DNA of 64,000 nucleotides from contig NC_052613.1 of assembly GCF_016545825.1 (NCBI RefSeq), positions 41,460,112 to 41,524,111 on the forward strand. Direction: 5' to 3'. The notes beneath the pieces are model-generated. The model was given only the letters and a program-made list of their open reading frames with translations. It was not told the DNA's origin and made no database searches. This stretch comes from Eucalyptus grandis (taxonomy: Eukaryota > Streptophyta > Magnoliopsida > Myrtales > Myrtaceae). Below are positions 12,401-24,100 of the stretch, piece after piece (within the stretch, counting starts at the first letter, position 1; each line of letters begins with the position of its first letter). The position numbers were made by a program, and so were the translations under genes.

Positions 12401-12968
12401 ACGCAGCAACGACAGCTTACGACAAATGAACACGTCTACATGGGGCGAGTCCTTCCAGGTTGTGGAATTCTCAGAAAGCACTGTCCAAAACAGACCGACC
12501 TCATCTCATCCTACTCCACACCAAAAAAAAAAAAACCGACACTACACTCACACCGCCCATCCTAAACCGATAACAGCAGGGGCGCGTCTCTCATTGCCCA
12601 ATCCCAATTCGACAACCACCGCGACGAAGGGTTCATCGGAAAGGCTCACGAGAGCACAAACCAGGTTATGGAAGTCGGCGAGCTTGGCCATGGTGGTGCT
12701 CTCCCCGCCGGGGATGATCAGCGAGCTGACGCCCTGCAGTTGCTCCGGCTTCCTTATCTCCACTCCCTTCACCCCGAGCCTCCGAAGCGCTGGCGAACAA
12801 AAACGACAGACAGACAGACAGACGGATTCCGTCCGGTCACGAGCTCATTATGCAAAAAAAAAAAAAAAACAGGCGACGGCCGGCAGGGAACGAGGCGGGG
12901 GGGAGAAAAAACGTGCCTGCGATGTGTTCGTTGAAAGATCCCTGGAGAGCGAGGACGCCGACCGTCAT
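9083..12968 (-). CDS. PDX2: PDX2, glutaminase subunit of pyridoxal 5'-phosphate synthase, 7 exons
   Basis: Exons: 12968-12917, 12789-12662, 12054-11967, 11830-11757, 11479-11303, 9373-9276 and 9209-9083. They total 744 nt, 247 residues, close to Arabidopsis PDX2 (255). PDX2 hydrolyses glutamine and channels ammonia to PDX1 for de novo vitamin B6 synthesis in the cytosol. Landmarks: N-terminal [34 protein letters not shown]; oxyanion-region PGGESTTM; nucleophile Cys78 in GTCAGLI; catalytic His197 and Glu199 in FHPEL. The start at 12968 is fixed by the conserved [10 protein letters not shown]. Intron 1 begins with GC rather than GT (see findings). Intron 5 is about 1.9 kb and holds a GA microsatellite (9467-9496) and a short direct repeat. 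The leader is purine-rich on the plus strand. Confidence 0.95.
9467..9496. repeat. (GA)n microsatellite in PDX2 intron 5
   Basis: About 15 uninterrupted GA dinucleotides lie near the 3' end of the long fifth intron of PDX2. Confidence 0.9.
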
Positions 12969-13225
12969 CTTCCGCTTCGAGGGGGCGAGGGTGGGAGGAC
13001 GAGCGGCCCCGTGAATTGTGCGCCAATGAAAGAGGAGGTGCGTGCGAGCGAGCGAGAGAGCGAGAGGGAGACGTGGAGCGATTGAAATGTGGAGGCCTTT
13101 CGTTTCGAAAAGCCGCCCTTTTCTTTTTTGTGCGCTTCGCTCTCTCTGGGTATTTGGCCTCAATTGGCAAAATCTATGTGGACTAAAATATTTAGATTAT
13201 AGGCAAGTCTATACTACCCATGTTT

Positions 13226-13391
13226 TTTTGTTTTTTTTGTCGGTCTTACTTTATACTTATTTTACGCTCACTCTCAGGCTTTTGTCCTGCCTCTTGCAGG
13301 GCGTGCGAGTCGAAACCCACTCCTGAAACTTACACATCCTCACTCAATTCCCCCTGAGAAGGTGGGGATTTGAACTCCTCACCTCCCCCTT
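13226..13391 (-). mobile_element. tRNA-derived SINE-like element with target duplication
   Basis: Read on the minus strand, the unit starts with a B-box-like GAGTTCAAATCCCCACC segment and ends in an A-rich tail (GACAAAAAAAACAAAAAAA). It is flanked by CCATGTTT at 13218-13225 and 13392-13399, a perfect 8-bp target duplication. Size is about 166 bp. It has no coding capacity. Confidence 0.55.
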
Positions 13392-13399
13392 CCATGTTT

Positions 13400-15238
13400 A
13401 TGTGCCTACATTATGCATTTTCTTGCGTGTCTATATGTGTGTTATCAGCTAATTGAATCGCGCGAACATTTTGGCTGTTCACGCGTGCTACCATGACACG
13501 GTATTGAAGCATGAGATTTTGTTTTCGAATTGGACAATACTACAAAAGACCCCCTAAACTTTGATTATATAAGCAATACCACCATTCTTGAACTTTAATT
13601 TATGCAATGCGGTCCCTGAACTTTGGTCTAATGTATGACGTCGTCCCTAGACTTAGATTAGGTCACGTCATAAATGATCCGATTCAAATTGATTTAATTC
13701 ATTTATGACCCATTTATTTCTTGATCCAATCCATACCCGAATGGACTCATTTAAGCAACTCTATAAAAGCTTGTTTCTTATGATTTTTTCAAAAATGATA
13801 TTGTTAAAATGCTCTCATGCGGTACATATCTAGTGAATAATTTTGATAATATTTTTGAAAAATTGAGGTTTCATTTGTATTTTCTAGAAAATAACAATAT
13901 TTGCTAGTGTTTACTGAAATCTGAAAATAAATTAAAAGATATTTCCAGTGATCCTTTTAATATTCTTTATCTTTCTTTTTTTAAAATTGAATTTTAATTA
14001 TTTTTAATTTTCCTTTTTTTCTTTTTTCTTGTGGTAACAATTGATAACTAACCATAGGTTAGCTCGAGCCTGGCCACAGGTTGGCGAGGCTCAAGCTAAG
14101 CCAAGCCAACTTCAGGCCCGACTTCACCTCGCCTGTTGGTCGCTAGTCGTTGCCATGGGTGACCACCAGCTAAGGAAGATGGGAGAAGGAAGAAGAAAGA
14201 AAAGAGAAAATTAATTATGATTTTGATTTTAATATATATATATATAATCATAAGGTTGTAGAGGGAGAGAGAATGTGTGAGAGTTTAGTGGGTTGGCAAT
14301 GGGATTTAAACTCAACACATTTAAGCCTCATTATTTCTAGCCTTTAAATTTAAGATCATTTAAGGTAGTCTCTTCTTGAAGTAATTCATATATGACCAAT
14401 TTATGGATTTAAGAACCATTTTGACAAGTCTATAAGTCTCTTAACTTTTCATTTGTTTAATATGATCACGGAATTATTTTTTGAGAAAATCCCCTATAAT
14501 GTTTTGAAGGTGACAACTAATCAAAAGCTACAAATGTATTTATTGGTTGAGTAAACTAGTTGAAAGACTAACAAGCTATTGTGCATATGGTGTCCTAACA
14601 TGATGGTATGAAGACAATGAGTGCACTACTCTATCAATGGTGAACAAGGCATCGAGCATAGAAAATGTTTATAAATTGGAGGTACCTACGTAGAAGGTGA
14701 ACAAGCCCAAAATGGGGTTTCAGTAAAAGCTTGGAGGTAGCCATAATTGCCAATATACTTGGCAGAACCAACATATAGAAGCTCCCTGGTAACTTTGACA
14801 ATGTCGGGGGTATTCGAATTATGAAGTAAAAAGACCGAGGAAAACCAGATGGACCTTTATGGAGGTGAACAACTCGTGAAAAATGGGACACTAGAGAAGG
14901 TGGACAATTTATATTATTTTGGATCATCGAGATGCTGAGGAAGATCAATGAATGGAAGCTCATGAATTGAATAAAAGCGGGCTTCTTGGATATATTCGTG
15001 GATTGTTGGCGGAAGTAGTTGCTTATATAATCTGCGAAGAACATATTTATAGAGTGTTTGTGTGATCCAAATAAGAAGACCTCAATATTTCTGAACTTGC
15101 AAGTTAAAAGATTTAATAGCTAGTCATCAAGGAAGAATCTAATCAATCGTCAATCTTTTGGTGACAATGAAAATCTCCTAATATAAACAATCCTATTCAT
15201 GGAAGCAACAATATTACTAGCAACAGGTAATGGGATAT
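13400..15238. other. AT-rich, transposon-derived intergenic DNA
   Basis: No gene is supported. The 13.54-13.70 kb stretch (phrases such as CCCTAAACTTTG and CCTGAACTTTGG) and the GC-rich patch at 14.05-14.17 kb look like decayed parts of inverted-repeat elements of the kind seen intact just downstream. I could not define their ends. Confidence 0.4.
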
Positions 15239-16321
15239 GCCAAAACTTGGCACGAATGAACACTTAAATACCAAAAGTTTGGAAAATGACAACTAAAATT
15301 GGAATAAAATAAATCACTTAAGTATCACTCTGGCTAAAATCTGGTTAAAATGTTGACGTGGCGATTTTCCAGCAAAGGAAATGCAAAACAACACCGTTTT
15401 GCACGGCGACATGACTAAATAATACAAAAATGATATCGTTTTGGTTTTGACGTCACAAAAAAATTAAATTAAATTTAAAACTAAACTTTTTAAAACATTT
15501 AAAAATAAAATAAGAATATTAAAAAAATTTAAAACTAAAAATTTAAAAATTTAAAATAAACAAAAAATATTTAAAAACTAATTAAAAAACTAAAAAAATT
15601 AAAAATTAAATAAAAATTATTTAAAACATTTAAAAATAAAGTAAAATATTAAAAAAAAAACTAAATTTAAAAAAAAACTAATTTAAAAAAAATTAAAACT
15701 AAAAATTTAAAACATTTAAAAACTAAACTTATTTAAAACATTTAAAAATAAAATAAAAATATTTAAAAAACTATAAAAAAGGGGGGCCGGGCCCTTTCGA
15801 AGGAGGCAAGGAGGTGGCGACGGCGGGGCTCAGCCCTCAACTACCTAACCCTTTTTTAATTTTTTTTTAATTTTATTAATTTTTACTTTTTGAATATTTT
15901 TATTTTTATTTTTAAATGTTTTAAATAAATTTAGTTTTAAATTTAATTTTATTAATTTTTATATTAATTTTTTACCATGTCAGCACAAAAATGACGTCAT
16001 TTTTGTATTATCTAGCCACGTCAACGTGTAAAATGACGTCGTTTTACACTTTCTTCGCTAAAAAGTTGCCAAAACGTCGGCATTTTACACGTTGACGTGG
16101 CTAGATAATACAAAAACAACGTCATTTTTGTATTATCTAGCCACGTCAACGTGTAAAATGACGTCGTTTTACACTTTCTTCGCCGAAAAATTGCCCCGTC
16201 AACATTTTGGCCAGATTTTGACCAGAATGGCATTAAGTGATCCATTTTGCTCCGATTTTGACACTTAAATGTCACTTTCCAAAATTTTGGACTTAAGTGT
16301 CTCTCCGTCTTAAGTTTTGGC
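15239..16321. mobile_element. MULE-like non-autonomous element with ~200-bp inverted arms (element 1)
   Basis: The left end GCCAAAACTTGGCAC mirrors the right end TAAGTTTTGGC. The arms stay similar for about 200 bp; for instance, ACTTAAATACCAAAAGTTTGG on the left corresponds to the reverse of the right arm. The interior is an AT-only tract (15.46-15.78 kb), a GC island near 15.78-15.84 kb, and a right arm with repeated TGACGTCA-type palindromes. Flanks ATGGGATAT and TTGGGTATA may be a decayed 9-10 bp target duplication. No transposase frame is present. Confidence 0.6.
15460..15780. repeat. Extreme A/T low-complexity tract
   Basis: About 320 bp are built almost only from AAATTTAAAA-type units (A-rich on the plus strand), followed by a GC-rich patch and a T-rich counterpart at 15.85-15.97 kb. 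The two tracts are roughly inverted, so they form the interior of a hairpin-prone element. Confidence 0.75.
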
Positions 16322-16335
16322 ACTTGGGTATACTT

Positions 16336-17414
16336 TGGGAAAAGTACCAAAAAGTCTTAAACATTTTGTATTTGTGCCAATTTAGTCTTAAACATTTTTT
16401 TGATGCCAATTAAATCTTGAACATTTTTACGTTGTGCCAATTCAGTCCTTTCCGGTCAATTTTGGCCGGATTTTGCTAACTGGACACCGGCCGGCTGACG
16501 TGACCTCATCGGTGCCGACGTGGACAACTTTTAATAATATTTTAGTATTTTTGAATTTTTTTTCTTTTTTTCTTTTTCTTTTTTCTTTTCCTCTTCTAGA
16601 GGCGACGGCCAACGAGGTTGACCACGACCTTGCTGGCCACCTTGCCGGGCCGCGAGGGCGGCCTTGCACTCGGCAGTAAGGCTCGCTCGCCCGACGCGAG
16701 GCTGCCCTCGAGGCCTGGGCGGCGAGGCTCGCCCTTGCCGGATCTGGGTAGGGTCGAGCCTCGCCCATGGCCCGTGAGGGCAAGCGAACCTAGGGAGAGA
16801 AGGGAAAGGGTCGATCGGAGGACGAAGGACCCGCCGTCGTGACCGTCGCTCCCTATAGTAGCCTCCACCCCCCCCAACGCCGTCACCTTATTGTCCTCGC
16901 CAAACCTCGAGCCATGGGCGAGGCTCACCCTCGCCGACCATGGGCGAGGCTCAACCCTCGCCGGATCCGGCGAGGGCAAGCCTCGCCACCCGGGCCTCAA
17001 GGGCGGCCTCGCGTCGGTCGAGCCGGCCGAGCCCATGGCCGGCGAGGCTGCCCTCGCGGCCACTAGCGAGGTGGCCGGTGAGGTCGACCTTGACCTCGCT
17101 AGCCGTCACCTCTAGCCGGTTGCCGAGATCCGACGATCGGCTAGAGGAAGAAGAGGAAAATAAAAAAATAAAAAAATAAAAAGAAAAGAAAAGAAATTAA
17201 AATATTGAAATATTATTAAAAGTTGTCTACGTCGACACCGATGAGACCACATTAGCCAGCTGGCGTCCAATCAGCAAATTCCGACCAAAATTGGCTGGAA
17301 ATGACTGAATTGACACAACGTAAAAATGTTTAGGATTTAATTGGCACCAAAAAAAGATTTATGATTAAATTGGCACAAATAAAAAAGGTTTATAACTTTT
17401 TTTGCACTTTTCAT
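16336..17414. mobile_element. MULE-like non-autonomous element with ~220-bp inverted arms and 9-bp target duplication (element 2)
   Basis: The left arm (16336-16556) and right arm (17195-17414) are inverted copies; for example ACGTGGACAACTTTTAATAA on the left pairs with TTATTAAAAGTTGTCTACGT on the right. The element is flanked by GGTATACTT at 16327-16335 and 17415-17423, a perfect 9-bp duplication typical of Mutator superfamily insertion. The interior is GC-rich (repeated GGCGAGGCTC, CCTCGCC) and gives spurious open frames on both strands. Confidence 0.75.
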
Positions 17415-17423
17415 GGTATACTT

Positions 17424-19542
17424 CTACCATTGTATAAGTGACCAAATCTCCGGCGATTTGATTGCTTATCTTCGACCGTAAATTGATCCTCTTGAAAATT
17501 ATGTAATAACTAATTTAGAAATTGAATACTATATAAGAAGACCAAACTACACCGGAGAAATCATAACTACGAAATTGAGATAGCTTTATACACTTATCCT
17601 CTCGTGGAGTTGTTGAAAGTTTGTATTTATGGAGAGCATTTATCATTGATTGTAATCTCTTTTAAAGTGTATGAGTGTTATAACGGTGCTTTAAATTAGG
17701 TAGTGTGATCTATCAACTTGAGGTATAAGCAACACAGTTACGCTTGGATCTACTTACAGATTACTAGTGGATTCCAGCCTTATTGGTTACTATTAGAATG
17801 GGAGAGTGGAGATAGACTTTGTTTAAACATAATTATTATAAAATTTACGTGCATCTTATTCCATCTCTATATTTAATTTCTATATATGTTTGATAGATGC
17901 AATGCACTTGGTATAACCAATTCGTTTTTGCATATATTAGATTGTTCCTACGTATATTGACTTGATTATTTTTATTTCAAGAAAATATATCATATAACCT
18001 ATTCAACTACTTTAGGTGATGTTCTTGGTTATAACGAACTATTGGTAAAGATTCAATAAAGTCGTTACATTCGTGTCATTTTCATTAATCTAAGAATTAA
18101 ATCAAATATTTATCAATAATTTATATAATATATTAAACAAATTTAAAATTTAAAAACAACATTATACTTTGAGTTAAATTTTAGAGATCACATCATATAA
18201 ATTAAAAATTTAATGATGACCTTTGAATCATTTGTCCCATTTTTCCTATTTCAAATCTTTCAAAGCCTTATAATTCCACGGTCAAATCTTTAGGCTAGCT
18301 TAGACTTCCAGTAATATTTAAATATTAAAATCACGCCGCCATACAACTTGAAGTTTATAAAATAGTCATAAATGATTTCACAAGACCTTCGGGACCACCT
18401 ACGATTTATCTCTCCTCTTTTTGGGGCAACCTACGATTAACTCTCGTCTATTTCAAGCGGGTGCTAAAAACGGTTGCTGCATGTTCGAGAGGGCTGACGC
18501 TAAGCCCTCATTGGTCCTCCAAATGATTCCACGTCGAACCCTTAAAAAATTCGAGAGCGAAAAACAACGCGAAAGCATAATTAGGTGGAATCTTCGGAGC
18601 CTTTTTGCAAAGCCAATGTCGATTGAATGGACTGGGTACCTCCGAAACCCCAATAATCAAATCCGTCAGACGTCGTCTTCATGTGCCCGCACGGACAAGA
18701 TGCTCTCCTACGTTAATAATTCTCTAACTTAATCCCACGAATCTTAGCATTATAGGACGATTGGCCAGATCATTCGAATTGATTAGTCTATTGCGAACAT
18801 GATTTTGTCGCAACCAGATGGGCCGATGTTTTTCCAGTGAGACCGATCACCTAACGCAATGGATTATTAGCATGCACGCGCGCCGGTCCCTTGCATAATA
18901 CCTAGCTATAAGTCAATTCACGCGAACTTCGTAACTCTTTAAGGTCAAGGTAAAAAAAGGGTGTTGAGGTGCTGAAGTTGCACGCCACCGCTCGAAAGAG
19001 ATTGGGGGCGCAAAGTCAAAAATAATAAATATTTTCTGACCCGAAAAGAGAATTAATGATGATTTAACTTCATTGCCATGCGTAGAATTTGAAGGGGGGA
19101 AAAAGAAGGAAAAGTAGTAATCAGGGGGCGAAAAGGAAATTTGGATTATGTGAGGGTGTACGATCGGAGGAAACTTCTCGGTCGGACAACGCCAAGGGGA
19201 GAGTACTCGCACGGCTTTGCTCCGTGAGTGTCTCCAAGTAACGGTTACTTCGTTGCTAAGCTTTACCCCCTGGCGCGAGACGGTGACTTTTTCCGACCCG
19301 GGCCATGTGATGTCACCATCTAACTGTTGCGTACTGGGTTAACTCGTATTTTAGGTATCAGTCAACAAAACATCAACACCAGGACATTGACAAATATTAA
19401 TTTCGAGGAATTGCATTGGATGGGAATAAATTTGAAAGTTTCATGTAATTTATATTTAATTATTTTCATCAATGATGATTTTTTTAAATTCTTTTAATCG
19501 ATACAAATGATTAATACTTAAATTATTAATTTTTTGCGAATC
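17424..19542. other. Intergenic DNA, no gene seen
   Basis: AT-rich from 17.5 to 18.4 kb, more balanced afterwards. Open frames at 18421-18732 and 18913-19212 lack domain similarity, good codon use or splice partners. Nothing else stands out. Confidence 0.5.
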
Positions 19543-19554
19543 AAATGGATCTTT

Positions 19555-19742
19555 AAAACCTACCGGTAAACAGCTGTGATAGTTTGAGACTTGTTTATCA
19601 TCGTTGAGATCGCAAGTTTCGAATCTCCAAGCTGGTGGGGTCATGTGCTAATCTCCCCGAGATATAGAGGTCAAATCCTTCGACACTGTCCGAGCACGAG
19701 GAGCCCGTGATGTAGTCCTCGATTACAAAAAAAAAGAAAAAG
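19555..19742 (+). mobile_element. tRNA-derived SINE-like element with target duplication
   Basis: A ~188-bp unit contains a B-box-like AGTTTCGAATCTCC segment and ends in CGATTAC plus an A-rich tail. It is flanked by AAATGGATCTTT (19543-19554) and AAATGGATTTTT (19743-19754), a 12-bp duplication with one mismatch. It resembles the minus-strand unit at 13226-13391 in architecture. Confidence 0.6.
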
Positions 19743-20412
19743 AAATGGATTTTTGAATGTCCTGCTGATTAGACGTGGCTAAAGCACGTATGGTCTGCCC
19801 AATTGGAGCCCACTCGGGCCATATATACCCCTACAAAATGGCAATTAGGGCGTTTTTTTTTTTTTTTTTTAAACGACGTGGCGCGGGCCGATCGAAATCA
19901 ACGTCCGATCAGAACGCAGAAAACCTCTGCCCATCGCTATTTATACATTCGTCCCTTCCCCCACCCTTTCTTCTCCCCACTTCCCTCCTTCCCCGGACGC
20001 GCTTTCGGTTATCTTCCAATTTTGGCCCCCCGGGATTCCCCTAATTTCTCATCCCGCCCGCCTCGCAAAAACCTTCCTATTTCAACCCAATCGCGCAGGC
20101 AGGACCTCCTTCGGAGGACTCCCCCGGTCTCGCGGCGAATCTCCCTTCCCGATTCCCGTCGCTCCCTCCCGCCCCGGGCCGTATTTATCCATCGCGGCTT
20201 CGTGCTCGATTAGGGTTTCTGGATCTCCAGCCGATTCGCCTTTCGGAGGTGCCGCCGATTTCGCATCGCTTTCCGGAGGCCTCGCGCCTTCGTGCGCCGA
20301 ATCGCCCGGTGCCGCCGTCGGGCCGTTCGTATCGCCGAGCGCGTCGTAATGCTCGCCTCCGAATAAGTTCCGGCGCCGGCGCATCGTCTCCTTCGGCAGA
20401 TTATACGCAAGG

Positions 20413-21071
20413 GTGAGGTTTTTATTTTGGATTTGTCGGACGTGCTTCGGTTCGATTGCCCCGGAGGGTATTGTCTGGGAGTTCTATGCGAGCGTGTCGC
20501 TTTCGTATTTCCTGTTTATGAATTTCGTCAACTGGGCAGGTTTTTCCTGCGTTAGCTTGTGTTATTTTTAATTGCATTATTGTTGTTTTTCTTTTCTTGT
20601 CGGGAAGGGGTCAAGAAATTCCATTGCTTTTGCGAGGTGGTGGATTCAGCTCTCTCTCTTTGTTTCTCTCGACAAGGTCTTATAAACTGGAGCTGTCGCT
20701 ATGTTGGTTCTCGGTAGAAACAGCTGCTGCAGCAACGTAATCAGCTGTTTCGTTCATTTGTCTGAATGGCATCCGTTGGAATAGCAGAGCTGCTTGGGGC
20801 TTGAAAGCCCTGTCCTCTCCTGTGTACACCAGGTGTGTGTGTGAAAGTCGATTTTTTGTTCACTTGTGGAACGTGATTGATTTTGTGAATATTTCGTGAG
20901 GAAGCTTCAGAACTACACGTGCTAATTTTGTTCTGGAGTGAGGATTTCGCTACCGAGTGCACTTCGTGGCGACAATCAAGCCAAGAGTTTTGTTTCTTTG
21001 CGTGTCGTTATCATTAGGCATCCCTTTCTTTTGGCTTAGGAGAGGATATCAAGGGTGTGCATTTTTTGCAG
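20413..21071 (+). other. Probable 5' UTR intron of the GRIK kinase gene
   Basis: A donor AAGG|GTGAGG at 20413 and an acceptor TTTTTTGCAG ending at 21071 bracket 659 bp lacking coding potential, just before the coding exon. The GC-rich, CT-rich stretch at about 19.97-20.41 kb would be the first leader exon; TATTTATAC at 19939-19947 is a possible TATA element. Confidence 0.45.
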
Positions 21072-21139
21072 GTTTTTGGACTTTTTGTTTATCTTGAAGC
21101 TGAAAGTTGCAGTGTATAACTATAGTTTCCAAATTTCTC

Positions 21140-24100
21140 ATGTTCAACAAAGGGTATCCTATTGCAAGATTCATGGGCTGCTGTAGTTGCTTTGGATTCT
21201 CCCGGAAGCCCAAAAGAACCTCGAGGCCCGTTTCTGGATTGAATAATCATCCTTCTCAGGAGTGTCTGTTGGATGAAGACATGGAAGATGATCATGAGGA
21301 TGATCGTTCATACAATGGTGAGGTCACGGATAGTGCTCATGAAGATGATGACAGAGAATTGCGGAGACGTGCCCAACGTTCGGAAGATATACTGAGGTTT
21401 AGAGAAGAAAATGGCATGATTTGCAGGCAATATCCTGTAAAAGAAACCCACAAAGTGTTCCGTACAGAGGTAAATATCGAGGAATTGTGAAACTCTTCCT
21501 TGGCCACATTCATGGGAGTATGCTGCAGTTGTTTCTTGAGAGATCATAAATGGATATCTTGCTGTCAGGGAAATTATTGTTGTGTGTGCTGTCAATTTGC
21601 GTGTTCTTTTACCTGAAGTAGTTTTTCTATCCAAATGTTGTCTTAAGAGTTGAGCATCTATCCGGCTCGCTTGTTATGATGCCTTCATATAAGCTGCTGA
21701 TTATACATATACGACACACTAGCCTGCACAGCTTCCTTGAGTGAATCGTGCACGCTTTTAGTCTTACCTCAGTAGGGGTACCTGTGATATTGAGCAAAGA
21801 TATGTGAGTCTATCTGAATCACTTGTTCTGAGTGTTTGCAAGTGATCTTGGTTGTGTAATTTATCATCTTTTTTCTACTTTAAGCATACAGGTGGTCATT
21901 TTCTGATGAGGCACATGCGTCTCTCTCTGATCATGCATTTATGATCGATTTTCTTATCAGGATGAAAATGGGAATAAGATGGTCAATGAATATGTTCGTG
22001 AGTGTAAGATTGGCTCTGGTAGCTATGGCAAAGTGGTATGTGGTTGTATCATAACTTATCTTGTTACTTTCTTAAGGAAAATGAATTACTTAATTCTTTC
22101 ATGTGCAACAGGTTCTCTACCGAAGTCAAGTCGATGGAAAGCATTATGCAATTAAGGTAAGTTATATACTTTCTGGCTGCTAATAAGTTTGCTAAAAACT
22201 CTAACTAAGAGATAAAAATTCTCTCCCCCTCCTCTCACCCCCCCCCAAAAAAAAAAAAAAAAACACACACACACTCCCACAGTCTCTCATCCTTACTTTT
22301 GTTGCAATATCTTGCATGCATGATATATATTTTTTGCGAGCATGATATAATGATAAGACAGCAGCTTAGAATTTTGGAGTAGTTAACTTAATGAATCCTT
22401 TATCTTTGTCTGATCCTCATTTCTTGAAAAAATGATGGATACTTCAAAGATGGTGCACTAGGTGGCTGTACATCTATTGGTGTGTCAGACCTTTGTTTAG
22501 ATGAATCTCATCTGATGAATCCCATCTCATACTATTTCTCTGGATTAATTATATCTCATTGTCCATTAGAAGCATGTATTTTTTCTGTATTTGCATAATG
22601 TAGGGGCTTGTTTTCAATAACTAGAAAAGTATAATCTGTATGAATTTTAATCATTCGATTGCAGGCCTTTCATAAGTCACATTTGCTAAGGCTGCGTGTG
22701 GCACCTTCAGAAACTGCCATGACCGATGTTCTTCGAGAAGTATGTTTTCAGTCTGAATCACCTTTGTACGCTTATCTCAATTTGCTAGGAATTTGAATTC
22801 TCTGAGCAAATTGTGTTGAAGATGACAGAAAAAAACATGCATCATAAAACTTAACTCTTAACTTCTTATGTCGCCGGATCCATGAATTCTATTTATGTGG
22901 TGCAGCCATTTAATGTCATTCATATGCTATTTCTTGCTCAACTATGACATAATAAACACCTTGAGCAACATTTGTTCCTTGACATAACCTATTAGAGGAT
23001 TAGAGCAACAACATTTTGCATGGAGTTGCACTTTCAGTTCATTTATGTTCCTCCATTCTCTGTAGGTTTTGATCATGAAAATGTTGGAGCACCCTAATAT
23101 AGTCAACCTCATAGAGGTGATTGATGACCCAGAAACAGATCACTTCTACATGGGTATGCTCATCAGATTACTTCCCATTGGTTTTTTCTGATGAATTTTC
23201 TGTGTGCTTGATTATGCATTAATTTTCTGTTGAAATTGTCTCAAGTATCATAACATTGACAAATGGTTTGTTTTTTGTGTTAGTCCTTGAATATGTGGAT
23301 GGCAAATGGGCTTATGAAGGATCTGGTCCCCAAGGGATTGGAGAAAATACTGCCAGAAAGTATCTGCGTGATATTGTTTCTGGGCTGATGTATCTCCACA
23401 CTCATGTATGCTACTACTATCTGAGTTGAAATATATGTGTGCAGTACTTTATATTTTTTCCTTCATGCTGTGATGATGATAATCTGTCAACACTAGAATA
23501 AGTGCATGTTCTTTTCTTTAATGCGAGGGAACCAGAATATAGTGCATGGAGATATCAAGCCTGATAATTTGTTGGTGACCAGTTCTGGCATTGTGAAGAT
23601 AGGAGATTTCAGTGTTAGCCAGGTCTTTGAGGTAATGATTGCTGCTCCCAAGGCTTTTGTAAATCGTCAATGACAGAGAAATTACCAAAAATGCTTTTGC
23701 TTGATAACTGAAGTAGTAAATTTGAACTTCATATTACAGTTTGTATTTTCTGGAGGAAAAGTCAAATCTTTAACTAGCATAAAAGATATACTTACTCTTT
23801 GACCCCCCCGCAGGGAGAGGTGTTTAATGTTGATATTCTCCTATATCAGGCAATCTGTATAAGTATGCGATAGAAAAGTTTATGCTAGCTCATGTTTGTG
23901 GATCTAAACAGGATATTCTGATGCTACGTTTGGAACACTTGGAGGTTAGGAGAAACGATGGAAAAATTAAAATTTCCTTCCTTTCTTCCTCATGGAGATT
24001 TTAAAGTTTATTACATTTTCTATACCCACGTGTCCTTTTTTTTTCCCCTCCTTTCCAATCAAACCAGAAATGTACCAAGTGTTTGGATTTAAATACAATA

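Noticed and set aside
12426..13170. Plus- and minus-strand open frames around PDX2 exons 1-2
   Set aside because: They cross the PDX2 exons in other frames or read through intron 1. No domain is seen.
13300..13400. A possible tRNA gene (GATTTGAACTCC-like T-arm)
   Set aside because: The B-box-like stretch lacks a foldable cloverleaf and sits in a unit with an A-rich tail and target duplication, so a SINE explains it better.
16434..17179. Several overlapping Arg/Ala/Pro-rich open frames on both strands
   Set aside because: They fall in the GC-rich interior of a MULE-like element whose arms have no coding capacity.
18421..19212. Open frames of about 100 residues in the gap upstream of the kinase gene
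   Set aside because: No recognisable domain, no splice partners and no similarity to neighbouring gene families.
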